A stretch of 64,000 nucleotides of DNA from Oegoconia quadripuncta (lineage: Eukaryota > Arthropoda > Insecta > Lepidoptera > Autostichidae), in NCBI GenBank assembly GCA_949316235.1, contig OX438753.1, positions 16,784,496 through 16,848,495 on the forward strand, in the 5' to 3' direction. Below, in pieces: positions 33,896-45,600 of the stretch. Below the pieces are notes generated by a model. That model did no database searches and was not told the origin of the DNA. It saw nothing but the letters and a program-made list of their open reading frames with translations. The position numbers and the translations under genes were made by a program. Positions within the stretch are counted from its first letter, which is position 1. The number at the start of each line of letters is the position of its first letter.

Positions 33896-34345
33896 TCTGA
33901 TCACAAGAGATCACAAGTTGGTCACAACCTGCGCTTGAGTGACTCGCTCTGTATATAGAAACGTTTGATTTTATTCAAAATTTAGCCTTTAAAATTAGCC
34001 TGAAATCATACACAGATGCTCTAAATAAGATGCTATCCCCGACTCTTTCGATTACATGTTGTATAATAATATTTCATGACGTAATAGTAGAGAATTTTAT
34101 CTCGCAGCAGGTGATATGAGAAGAAACAATTGCCAGGGCTCATAATTAGTTTTTGATTGTCTGCGGCCAACCAAAGGCTGCATCACGTAACTTTATATCT
34201 GGATTAAATCGCTCGTGAAGTACGCCGGGGAGGAGGTTTGTATTAGCATTATAGGATCGGCGTTTGCTTTAAGAAATCAAAGACTCAACTTTTTACTTTT
34301 TCACTATATATTGACTAAGTTCTCCATAGGCGAAAGGAATCATCT
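33896..34345. other. Intergenic DNA, nothing recognised
   Basis: I found no coding or repeat signature with a second copy in the window. Confidence 0.35.
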
Positions 34346-34350
34346 TTGAC

Positions 34351-34636
34351 AGTCTCCGTGGCTCAACGTAAACAACATAGGGTTTACGAATCGGTAGTCG
34401 TAAATTCGATCCCCAATGGGGTACATGTTTAGTATTCGGTTTGGTTGGTGGTATTTTAAATGTCCGTATATGGCTAGCTACAACCTTCTATCTAAGTCTG
34501 CCGCCAGACAGCAGTGTTAATAGCATTGTTGTATAAGATAGCTAGTTCCCCAAATAAGATGGCTTTTCGGCCTCATCTTTACTTAACATCAGGTATTATT
34601 GAAGTCAAGTGCTAACCCGTAGTGCATAAAAAAAAT
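34351..34636 (+). repeat. SINE family C, near full length
   Basis: The head reads GTCTCCGTGGCTCAACGTAA and AATTCGATCCCCAATGGGGT, with a slightly damaged B box. The body and the 3' end (TTAACATCAGGTATTATTGA, GTGCATAAAAAAAA) follow. Confidence 0.85.
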
Positions 34637-34699
34637 CTCTACCAACCTGAAGTATTTCCATTCACTTTGCTTCTCCAATGTAATTATAATAACTTATAA

Positions 34700-34760
34700 C
34701 AATTTTACAATACAATACAATACAAATACACTTTATTGCACAACAGATAAGTAAAGTAAA
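34700..34760 (-). repeat. LINE 3' tail
   Basis: ACAATACAATACAATACAAA followed by TACACTTTATTGCACAAC reads on the minus strand as GTTGTGCAATAAAGTGTA plus an ATTGT microsatellite, a common LINE end. Confidence 0.55.
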
Positions 34761-35755
34761 TTTTAATGTAATTACCTATTAAATATTACCTAGCCTATGC
34801 TTGTAAAAAATAATAGGTAATTGATACCTCCCACCTAAATTCACTTATTTTTCGTGTTATGTAGATACATCGACATGTTTTATTACTAAATTATAAGCTG
34901 CAAATGGTTCAATTTTCATTTTAAAAATGATTTAAGTATGTAGTTTTTGTCTATAATTTTATATTTGTCACGCACATAATTCGTACAACCTTTTGTAGAA
35001 AGAATTTTTTTTTTATTTCAGTGGTTAATTAGTTTTATTTATTTCCTGTTCATAATTATCATCAAAACACACGCGTGGGTGTTCATGACCAAATGAAGTG
35101 CATTCAATCTGACTCCGACTTTCCGAGATGTTTCTCCAATCTCTGGCCATCTCAATCTTTTGAGTCTGCAGTTATCATTAAACTTTCCATCAGGGGAGTT
35201 TGTTAGCAAACGCGTTACCACTCAATCATAAAAAAATGATCATCATATCAGCAACTGGATATTCACTGCTGAACATCGGCCTCCCCCTTAGATTTCCAGA
35301 GAGACCGTTGAATTCAGTGACATGTTGCACCCTTTATCAGCCCCGGTAGCATGAAAAAGTTTGTCACGCGGGATGTAGGAGTCAGAGTGAGATAGTTTTA
35401 TATTTCGTCCAAGCGAATGACGTAAACGTTTATCGCGCTTTCCTGTTCAGTTGATGTTATTTTTTTATTTTCTATGCTGTCAAGATTTTTCTATAATTCG
35501 TACTTATTGTTGTTATTTATAAGATCAATCTATGATTTATAAATTATAATAACGTCTTAATTTATTTTGCGTTTTTTTAAATATTTATAAGCATTATACC
35601 TTTATAAACAAAACTGTTACTTATTTGAAATACTTCGGGCCTATTTTAAATTGGTATCTTTGAAGAAATGTTTACAGAAATTGTGTTGTAACTACGTGCA
35701 GGAGGCTGAAAATTTTAGATAACTACGTAAAAAACATTATCCTCCTTCCTTGGAC
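34761..35755. other. Intergenic DNA with one LINE fragment
   Basis: Positions 35233-35332 (ATCATCATATCAGCAACTGG, TTCACTGCTGAACATCGGCC) are the antisense 3' end of the RTE-like LINE. The rest is AT-rich and unrecognised. Confidence 0.45.
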
Positions 35756-35759
35756 AGTC

Positions 35760-36180
35760 GGGTAAAAAGCGGTCTCTGTCCCATTAAATATATTTAAAGG
35801 TTTGCCTTTAATACTTTGGTTTTCACTTCCAACCGTTGACAATACCTGGCCTTGTGATTTGTGAATTATTGTTATTAATAGGCTTTCTTATGGCATATAA
35901 GTATATTTCGTTTTTATTCAAATTATTTAAGTTACTAAAATGTAAGTACACAGTGGTGTTTCAATATAATAACTATTTAAGTATTTAAATACCCGACAGT
36001 ATATTTTGTACTTTGCGGACGTCATGTTGGATTTTTACCATAAAATGTATCCCATGACATTCCAGGTATCAAGACGAATCTAACGTCACCATGTACTTCG
36101 AAATCGGTCAATCCGTTTAGGTTACAGGAGGCGCCAAAGGAACGAACATACATACCTACATACATACAAATGTTAATTGT
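35760..36180 (-). repeat. Unclassified repeat, inverted partner of 28620-29023
   Basis: This is the opposite-orientation copy of the element at 28620-29023 (GGCTTTCTTATGGCATATAA, TACACAGTGGTGTTTCAATA, TACCCGACAGTATATTTTG). Confidence 0.7.
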
Positions 36181-36284
36181 ATTGATATCCGTCTTTATCC
36201 ATCAAAGCCATAGATTATGCCTCGATAAATGGTAAAACCGACACAGTCCATATTATACGAGTACCGTACAAGTTATTACTCGGG

Positions 36285-36723
36285 ATCCTTTGGCATTAAG
36301 GCTGCGCAGTTGTGAAATGCACTACCACTAAATATTCGCCACGCAGAATCGCTTGCAGTGTTTAAACTGCGTCTAAAGGAATATTATTTATCTCTCTAAT
36401 GAATTATTGTATATACTGTTATATATATTTATGTGTATTTTATTATTGTACTTATTTATATGGTTTGTTTATTTTAGTAAGTGTTTATCTTTGTATGTAT
36501 TCCACTATACCTATGTATCGTCTATGTACCTACTGATATTTAAGTTATTCAGCTTTTACTTTGCACTATCCAACTACTTATTAAAAAAGCTTCTTTAACT
36601 GAGGTTGTCTGGAAGAAATCGCTATCAGCGATAAGAAAGCCTTTGTACACTTTCATCATCTATGTTAAATGTTCTTTGTATTTTATTTTTGTGTGCAATA
36701 AAGAATTTAATAATAATAATAAT
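36285..36723 (+). pseudogene. LINE 3' end: RT C-terminus plus tail
   Basis: The plus strand reads NALPLNIRHAESLAVFKLRL and then KEYYLSL before a stop near 36400. This is a familiar end of CR1/jockey-like ORFs (W..LP..IR...S...FK..LK.YYL). A tail with GGTTGTCTGGAAGAAATCGC and GTGTGCAATAAAGAATTTAA ends in an AAT microsatellite. Confidence 0.75.
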
Positions 36724-37115
36724 AATAATACAGTAGTAGTACTACTACCTACGTGCTTAAGGAAGGAACTGATCCTGAAGATACAGGTTTGACCTAGTTT
36801 GAGGATCAGAGTCCAAGCATTAGAATTTTTAAGCACTTTAGTAATTAGACTGTTACTTGTAATTATTAACTTAGACTTACGTATATTCAATAAACTTATA
36901 CACTCGAAAAACATTACCCCCCATGCATGGGCAGGCGGGTAAAGATAGGGCCTATTACATTCTACCTTTTCGGCATGCATAATTTATTAATAAAATCTAT
37001 ATTTAAATATGATCTACTATTAAACTATTATACGAATTTAAACCAACTTGCAATGAAAGTTCTGATGTTCAAGAAACATTTCAAAATTAATGTCAAATCT
37101 TCAAATTACAAACAA
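36724..37115. other. AT-rich intergenic DNA
   Basis: I recognised nothing. The 106-aa minus and 176-aa plus ORFs that touch this stretch lack any family signature. Confidence 0.35.
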
Positions 37116-37117
37116 CT

Positions 37118-37345
37118 AGCTATCCGCCCGCGGCTTCGCCTGCGTGGAATGACTTTATCGTGGATATGTTTAATTTGTTTATCCCGCGGGAACTACGCAC
37201 TTTATCGGGATAAAATAAAATCTGTCTTAATCCAACGTATATTCTACCTATATACCAAATTTCATCCAAGTCCGTTCATCCGTTTCGCCGTGATGGAGCT
37301 ACAAACAAACATGCAAATTTTTGCCTTTATAATATTAGTTAGATT
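37118..37345 (+). repeat. ACTAGCTATCCGCCCGCGGCTTCG-type repeat
   Basis: This begins ACTAGCTATCCGCCCGCGG, has ATACCAAATTTCATCCAAGT and CGTTCATCCGTTTCGCCGTG, and ends TTTGCCTTTATAATATTAGT. It is the same type as 15850-16045. The 176-aa ORF across it is a chance reading frame. Confidence 0.65.
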
Positions 37346-37415
37346 TATATTCCTCTTCTTCTTCCTTGTGGCGTCCAATCATATTTACAACTACGGCGTT
37401 GCGCCATGTTTTGAG

Positions 37416-37466
37416 ATAAGCGCCCTAATAAATGATTGTGGGAGGTTCATTTATTAGGGCGCTTAT
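37416..37466. repeat. Perfect 20-bp hairpin, 11-nt loop
   Basis: ATAAGCGCCCTAATAAATGA (37416-37435) is repeated as its exact reverse complement at 37447-37466, with loop TTGTGGGAGGT between them. It may be one internal part of a foldback element; no second copy was found in the window. Confidence 0.8.
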
Positions 37467-37613
37467 GTGGTACCAAATTTTGCGAGCGAACGCAAGCGAA
37501 GTAAATGGTAAATCATTAGCGGTAAATTATTATTAAATGATTGTATCGTCGAAACGGTTTAACCGATTTCCATAAAACACGGCTATCTGCCTACGTATCG
37601 TAAACTAAATAAA

Positions 37614-37835
37614 TATTTCGGACACTTACACCAATCATCTAGTTCCAAACTAACCAAAGCTTGTAATAGGGGTAAACATAAACATACATAAATATTTATA
37701 TAGATAAATAAAAAATAAAAGAAATAAACATCTATGACTCGGATAAATGCTATCACATCGCATCGCATTTACACATCGCGGGATTCGAACCCGCAACTTT
37801 ACTACTTACTATCCATTACACCAATCGGTCGTCCA
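37614..37835 (-). repeat. SINE family B, near full length
   Basis: Tail TTCGGACACTTACACCAATC, body ATACATAAATATTTATATAG and the head GCGGGATTCGAACCCGCAAC with CCATTACACCAATCGGTCGT, all in minus orientation. Confidence 0.85.
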
Positions 37836-39304
37836 ATGGACATACCTACATACACACATAACGTCACGACCTTTATTCCTAATGGGGTGGTCAGATAATA
37901 TATCCCATAGTCAATGCAATTAGCGGCAGAAAGAGAAATTAAACATGTAAACGGGTTTAAACTAATTTAATCATCATATTTCTTAATCTAACTCCAATCC
38001 TTATAACAATAACAGTACACTTATCAACCTAGACATTTGCTTATACATATTAATATTGGCGTTCGATAACCGATCTATATACTACTTACAACAAAAAATG
38101 TTCTCTAGTTTTCTTTGGAAGTCATAAGTAGATTTAAGAGGGTTTATCCCACACTGTTGTCTTGAAGACCAAATTTTTCGAAATGAATAAACCGATTCTC
38201 ATTAAACTTTTTAGACATAAACCACGTATAGGTATAGAACATAACGCAAAAAGGTAGTAGAGAACATTTTCGAAAAAGAGTATTTGAAACTAAATTATAG
38301 CGATTTATAATTTTCTGTAGCAACATAAATAATTCAATATATTCTTTTAGATTCGATATTTTGAAAATGTTCACTGCTAACTTTTTAGATCTATGTATCC
38401 TACTTATACGTATAAATTTTTATTAGAATCGATTTATTTATTTCGGAAAATTTCGACCTGTAATTTGTATGAAATAGCTTTTTTAACAGCACTCTAAATT
38501 ATAACTGAGTAATCGTTACCACACATATTACATGTAACGTCATATTACTCAAACTATAAACTTACAATATGGGTACATAGTTGGTTCCTCATCCAATATC
38601 GTAGTCATACTTTTGGGGGAGGAACAAAGAATGTACCTAGATCATTTATAAGTTAAATTCAGATTTCTTCACTATTATGGAAAAATATTTCAGCTTTCAC
38701 TATAATCTACCTTTCTTAATTTTTTTCTTTGATTGCATTTTTTAAAAATTGCTGGTACATGATTTTCTTAACACGCTCATTGCCTACATCGCGATATCGA
38801 GTATTCCGCCGGTATCGATCTATGGCTTACGACGCGAGATCGTGTGCTCAACTGCATTACTCATGGCCGATCACGCGATGTCGCGTTGTTTTCCCATATT
38901 TTTTTTTATGAAAGTGAAAATGACACGTGGTGTTTTATGGCCAATTGGAGTAGGATTTGAGACTCCAAGTCAGACCAAACACGCAATTTTGATGTCAACA
39001 ATAAACGTGGAAATATCCCTGATATTTTATGTACTGTCAACGGCACGACGACCGTAATGTTACCAGTGCAAGCTGACCACGGGACGCTATGGGACAAGTG
39101 AACACTGCGAGACCAGCCCCTGCTAGCCCTCTAGCGTGCTCTATAGTTTCTCCATAACGACACGAGAAAAAAGCCTGCCATTACATTCATGTTTTAGACA
39201 AGAAAGAGAAACGCAAAGCTTCGATATCGTGCCTTGTAGAGAGATTACCGGGTCTGTAGCCCAGCTGCTCATGGAAGTGTTAAGCCGTCGTGCTGTGTGT
39301 ACCT
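37836..39304. other. Intergenic DNA downstream of ELO gene C
   Basis: This has no gene. The stretch 38740-39260 is more mixed in base composition but shows no coding or repeat family that I can name. Confidence 0.35.
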
Positions 39305-39350
39305 ATATTCGTTCAATCAATCAAGTACACTTTATTGCACAAAATTCTAC
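39305..39350 (-). terminator. LINE tail holding a possible gene C polyadenylation signal
   Basis: CAATCAATCAAGTACACTTT and ATTGCACAAAATTC read on the minus strand as GTGCAATAAAGTGTACTTG followed by a TTGA microsatellite, a LINE 3' end. Its AATAAA lies about 70-80 nt after the gene C stop on the same strand. It could serve as the gene's polyadenylation signal; this is inference. Confidence 0.45.
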
Positions 39351-39408
39351 AATACACTTCTTAAATATAGCTTTAAAAATAGCTTCGTTGTTACATATTC
39401 CTTTTTTT

Positions 39409-39666
39409 CTATTGCACTTTTTCATGGCATGTACCATTTAATATGCCATCAGCAAATTGAACTACTTTCTCATTTTCTTTACCATTCAAATTGGTGTTAG
39501 TGGTAGGTTTCACCTTTTTCGAGTAAGATTTGAAATAGAAATCCCCGAATAGGTACACAAATAATATAGCATTGATGATAATAACATAGAGGAGTGTGTA
39601 AGATGGTGGACATCCAGAGTATAAGTTGTTCAATGCAACTTGAACAATAATCGCCATAAATTGTAT
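39409..39666 (-). CDS. ELO gene C terminal exon
   Basis: This 258-nt exon, acceptor TTTATTTACAG, opens IQFMAIIVQVALNNLYSGC and PPSYTLLYVIIINAILFVYL. A basic FYFKSYSKKVK segment and a polar tail with TNTNLNGKENEKVV follow, then the stop at 39409-39411. Confidence 0.94.
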   Translation of the reverse strand: MQFMAIIVQVALNNLYSGCPPSYTLLYVIIINAILFVYLFGDFYFKSYSKKVKPTTNTNLNGKENEKVVQFADGILNGTCHEKVQ

Positions 39667-42600
39667 CTGTAAATAAAAATCATATATTTAATACTTACGC
39701 AATTAAAATTAGGTTCATAGATGCAACTCAATTTATTTTTATTATTAGGCTTTTATTATTAAATCGATAACATGGTCTTAATTAAATAAAACCGTTTGTA
39801 CAGTTTGTCCGTGGGAGCTCGAGTGTCACAGAAAGCTATGTTACCTATTTACAATTTGGACGTCGTCGTATGCATTGAATAAGCATTTACATAGGTGTTA
39901 CAAGTTATTTAACAAGTTTTTTTTTTGTGGTTTGACGAATCTGCCTTTTATGGGTTCATTTCTAATATGGACAGGCAAGGTAGGCAAGGGATGTAGATTT
40001 AATCAAACACCTTCATTTTTTGTTCTAGCTGTCTTCCAAAAATTCGAAAGCAGGCTGCCGTTAACCGGTAGATAGTGAAAAAGTTAAGCGGAGATGATTA
40101 TGTTGGCTACTGGCTCGGGTGAATTCGATTATGTATAAAGCCTGTCTAAACAGATGAACTGAATCAAGATCGGGTTGCTGGTATTTGAGGATGCCAAATC
40201 AGTCATGACTTGCAAAACGTATTCCTTAAATTCAACTGGATCTGTGACGGTACTTCGTTTAACGTGGTATGAGAGGTTAAGAGCCCTGGTTTCGATGGAA
40301 TATGACATTCGATAGAAAATCATAGGACGTTTCTTTACATTTTTCGACAATGAAGTAACGTCTGAACTATGTAGATTTAAAATTGTATTGTGTTGTTTTT
40401 CTTTCTTTGTGTTTTTTTTAAACTGAGTGTACTTTTTATCGTTGATATTGTCGATTTGAAATCTTGTATTGTATTGTATGTGGCTGTTGCAGGTCATCGG
40501 AGACCTGTATCACTGCGACCGTTGCCGGTCTATTGTGATCGCCACTGACCTACAGTTCGTTGCTCAGGTTTGCCTCTTTGAGGAATTGGATAATTTTCCT
40601 GGCACCGATGGTTTTTATCTCATCCGGGTGTAATAAGTGGCTGCCCAGGTGGATATTGCGTTTACGCATTAGCGGGCCACATTCACACAGCAGATGTGCA
40701 GGTGTTTCCTCTGCGAGGAGGCAAAGTCTGCACATTTCTGTATTTGAAATCTTACAAATGTATGTAATTCATAATGACTGTACTTTTGTTTATTTCTGTA
40801 CACTTTATTGTACAACCATAGCTGGGCATTAACTCGTTGATCCGTTAATCGTTAAATAACGAAGTTAATATTTTGACTAATGGATTACCATCTAAGTTAA
40901 CTTTAAAAAATGTTAACGGGCCCATTAAGTTCCGTTAAATTTCCTCAAGTCTGTTAACCGTTAATCCAGAACCTGCTATTTACCAAAGAGATACTGCACG
41001 TCTTTCTTTCACGGGAAAATATATTTCAACGTCGTAACGAGCCTCGCTTTCAGACGACTTATAATGGTCGTGAAGGAGAATATCCACATTACATCATATA
41101 TGACTAAATTATACACCCCAAATTATATACGCCTGTTTTTTTGTTAACTTGCAGAAGTAATTCTTATAAGTGGATTTTTTATTACTTTTATTGTATTATT
41201 TTTATTTTATTATTTTTAATACTTGTTAACTTACTTGTTATGGAATTAATAATTAACGTTATCTTGCGTTATATGTTCCGAAATGAAACGTTTTAACGTA
41301 AAATGAAGTTAACTTTTTTAGTAACGGATTAGCGATTAACGGAGTCAACTATTTGTTTAACATTGCCCAGTTATGTGTACAACTAGTTAAGAATTAAAAA
41401 AAAAACAACAATAGAAATACACAAGTACTACAAAGGCGACCTTATCTCATTGAGGGATTTTTACCAGTTAACCTTAGAGTAACCGAAAGTACTTTTTGTA
41501 TTTATAGACTTGTAGATTTGAAATTTTCCAAATGTATGAATTTCTGATGAAAATACAAATTCCGTCAAATTCCGGTGGTATTTAATAAGACAAGTGTACA
41601 GATAATAGCTTTACTTAATTAATCAGGCAAATTGTAATTCATAATTCATATATTTATTGCATTACACATATATTACACATGTATCTAAAATAGCGTGCCT
41701 ACTTATGTTATACATGTAACTGGCACTTTAAGTTTTTTCTTTTTTAACAAAGCTAATTACGAAAAACCACTTACCAGCTGCATTGATGTGATATACTTCT
41801 TCCACCACAAATATTTCGACATGTGAGGTATTGCAGATAATCCGTAGTAAGCATACATTATTACATGAACGAAACTATTGATTGTGCCAAGGAATAATGG
41901 AGTATACGTTGGTTCATATTTCAGAGTCAGCCATGTTACAAGTAGCATCAGTGAATGGTGGTACACATGGAGGAAGGTGACCTGATCATTTTTCTTTCGA
42001 AGAACGAAAAATATAGTATCCAACAACTCTGAGAGTTTGGCGATGAAGTAATAGTACATGCCTGTTGACAACTGAAAACAAAAAAAAAATTAATTATGTG
42101 TTCGGAGAAGACGGATATCTAAAAAAGAATAGAAAAAAGACGGGGAGCTAGCTAGCTATTTATTTTGTGTTCTATTGTTAATCTTCAAAAATTATTGTAA
42201 ATTATTTTGCGCAATAAAGAGTATTTGTATTGTATTGTTTGCATTGCATTGCATTCTTTTTTATGCACAACGGGGTTGGTACTTGACCTCAATCACACCT
42301 GATGTTAAGTGAAGATGAGGTCGAAGGTGGAAGCGTACTGACCCGGAAACCCCAATACATTTGGGGGACTGGCTATCTTATCTCTGACAACCGGAACATA
42401 ACAATGCTATTAACATTGCTGCTTGGCGGCAGATTTAGAGAAGATGGTGGTAGCTACCCAGGCAGACATTTAAAATGCCCTACCACCAAACAAACCGAGT
42501 ACTTAAACATGTACCCCGCTGGGGATCGAACCCGCGACCTCCGAATCGTAAACCCAATGATGTTTACATTGAGCCACGGAGGCGGTTACATTGTATTGCA

Positions 42601-45600
42601 TTGTATTGTAAATTGAGCCACTATTCTAATTGCGCGTGATTAATCGATGCGTGCGGAAATATATAACTGGCCTTGCTTTGAATGCGAATCTGAGCAAAAA
42701 ACGCATGTTAAAATATGATAATAAGTTCACTTCTATCATACGGCGAACTCCTTCTTTCTTTTTCCTTGCTCTAGTCAGAATTAATTTAAACATTAAATAA
42801 GAACAGGTTAGAGCCTGAATGAAGAAAAGTATTTAATCTTTAAATCAACAGATAACGTTCGAGCGATTGAAAGACCTCCAGAGGCGCATTTCAAAAAACT
42901 ATTACTTTACAAGTTTCAAATACAATTTCTATATACAGTCAGGTTCAAAATTGCAGTCATAGCCCAAAATCAAACAATTAAATAGAACCACTTTGAATTT
43001 CTCAAGAAAAATACTTTGAATTCTTGTGCAGTAGGTATACGGTTCTCGGGACATGGTATACACATAAAAAAATTGTACAAGTACGGTACTCGATACCCGT
43101 ATATGCCTACAAGTAGCAAACATTTCTATAACGAAAAATGCTAACGCTTTGATTCTCGCAACTGATTGGCTGTGATTATCTATGGAAAAGTTAATAAAAA
43201 AATTTGGAAAAAACCTATTTCATAGCATTTTGAATGAATTAATGATTCGGCGAATTAATGTGTACGTTAACCCTCTTATTCATAAAAATTTACAAGCGCT
43301 TTATGAGCCTGTTTTAGTTAAAGTATGTTTTGTCACTTTCTTTCATTACATTTCCTTATGAACGACAGAGACAAAACACACTGTTACTAAAACAGGCTTA
43401 TAAAGCATTTGTAAATTTTTATGAATAAGACAGTTAGTGTTTGTTTTGATGCCGAGAGAACATGCCCAAGTGGGGCTACACGAACGACAACTTGTGCGGT
43501 GATACACCACAAACTATGTGACATCTTCTATGCTGCCCTTCGAGTCCCGACACTTGTATGCTACAGGACCTCTATGATGCCAATGACAATGCTGTACGCG
43601 TGGTCACATTCTGGTCCTCAAGAATTTCATGTTTTTGCCATCGACTCGCAAAGTAGATGAGGGAGTGGTTGTTCGAATGGAAATTAGTGACGCGTGGTTT
43701 GATTTGAGTGCAATTATTATTATTATTGATCTTTATAGAATACACACTTATGGCAGTTATTGAAAATTTTTGCACTAGTACCCTACTCTCGCTTTCTCTA
43801 GCAGGGCACTAGCTGAAAATCAGTGTCTTACCGCTATAGATGAGGATCCACACTGAGCGACGGCCCATTTGTGGTACAGATACACATACAACTCTATTAT
43901 AAGTTGTAACAGTTGTACTGAATTTTTGTTTTTACTTTTATTACTGTGAAATAAGGCTACATTTTGTAAGAATAACACCAAGCAGAATTATTGTTGTGTC
44001 GAATATTTTTGTATGTGCTTCTGTAATATGCAAATAAACGCTTTATCTATCTATCTATCAATTTCTATTAGTTTAAATATGTTGAATGAAAATCGGTTTA
44101 GTTGTTTCGAAGATATTTAGCCATTAATGTGGTTGGTTGGTATATTCGGATGATATCAGTCTTTGAAGGTTTTCTTAATTTTCCATTTTTTTTTCAAATT
44201 GATGCCATGTTTTTATTGACATATTAAATTACAGTTTCAATAACGTACTGTGACAAAAAGTTAGAAATCTTCCGTTGTAGTATGGTAAGATTCAGAACTT
44301 AATAATACCTACGTATACTAACCCATTACACCAAAGTACCAATCGTCATAAAATATGCATCACATACAATAACAACTAACAAAAAGCCACTTAGAAAACA
44401 TGAGTTCATTTGAATAAAATTTCTGGTTTTATTCATTAATTTCATTTATTACAAGGTCAAAGCATAATTCCTAGAGAGGTATATATATACAGAGGCTTCC
44501 AAATGTGCAGTCATAGTTTAGTGCAGACGACCTGTTCGGTGTAGTGGCTAGAAACTCTGACCACATATGTTTATATGATGAATACGGGGACATGTGTACC
44601 CGAGTTATGGATGTTTTCATTTATAATAAGTATTTATTTACAAAAAAAATGTATTTATGTAGTATATCAACCATCTGGTATTCACAACACAAGTATATAT
44701 AGTTGCTTAATGTGGAACTAGATGTCGTTGTGTGTATGTCCAAGGATATTATTATTATGATTATTAGTTTAGTTCAAACATGTTAAATTTGTTAGGTTGC
44801 GTTTGAAATTCTGAATAAAGTAAATATAAGTTTCGTGCAGAACAAACGTAACTACATACAAGTAATAATAGTAGGTACGAAGATGTATCTCTTGAGCTAT
44901 TACTACTTTTTAGATCATAATACCAGCAGGTACAGTAGGGTCAAACGATTAAAATTTTGAATACCTTTGAATTTCAAACGGAAATTATTTTTAACTTTTG
45001 TGAAATCAAATGTATTGAAAATAACTATCAAATGTTAAAAGCTAACCCTCTTATTCATAAAAATTTACAAACGCCTTATAAGCCTGTTTTAGTTAAAGTA
45101 TGTTTTGTCACTTTCTTTCGTTACGACATTTCCTTATGAACGACAGAGACAAAACATACTTTAACTAAAACAGGATTATAAAGCGTTTGTATTTTTTTAT
45201 GAATAAGACGGTAAATATCTTCCAAACAGCTTAACCGATTTCCATAAAACATAGGTAAGAAGATTTCCCTGAGTTTCTTGAATTAAAAAAAAAATAGAAA
45301 ACCTCGAAAGACTATGATATCATCGAAACAAACCGAATAACTGTCTTATAAACTAAATATCTTCGAACGGCTTAAGCAGCTTTCATCAAACATGGCAAAA
45401 ATCTGACCCTCTTTAGTCTTTAAATAAAAAAATGCACTCAAATCGGGTCATGTATTACTGAGATACGTCCGCACAATCACCTGGACTACACACACACACA
45501 ACGTTGTCTTTATGGGTAATCGATAGTTGAATTATAGATACATGGGGGATCAATAAATATAAATCATTTGAGTTAAACTGGATATGCACTTATGCTTTCG

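Noticed and set aside
36927..37457. 176-codon plus-strand ORF
   Set aside because: It runs through an ACTAGCT...CGCGGCTTCG interspersed repeat and AT-rich DNA and has no family signature.
42302..42616. 104-codon plus-strand ORF
   Set aside because: It lies wholly in a SINE family C copy and its flanking microsatellite.
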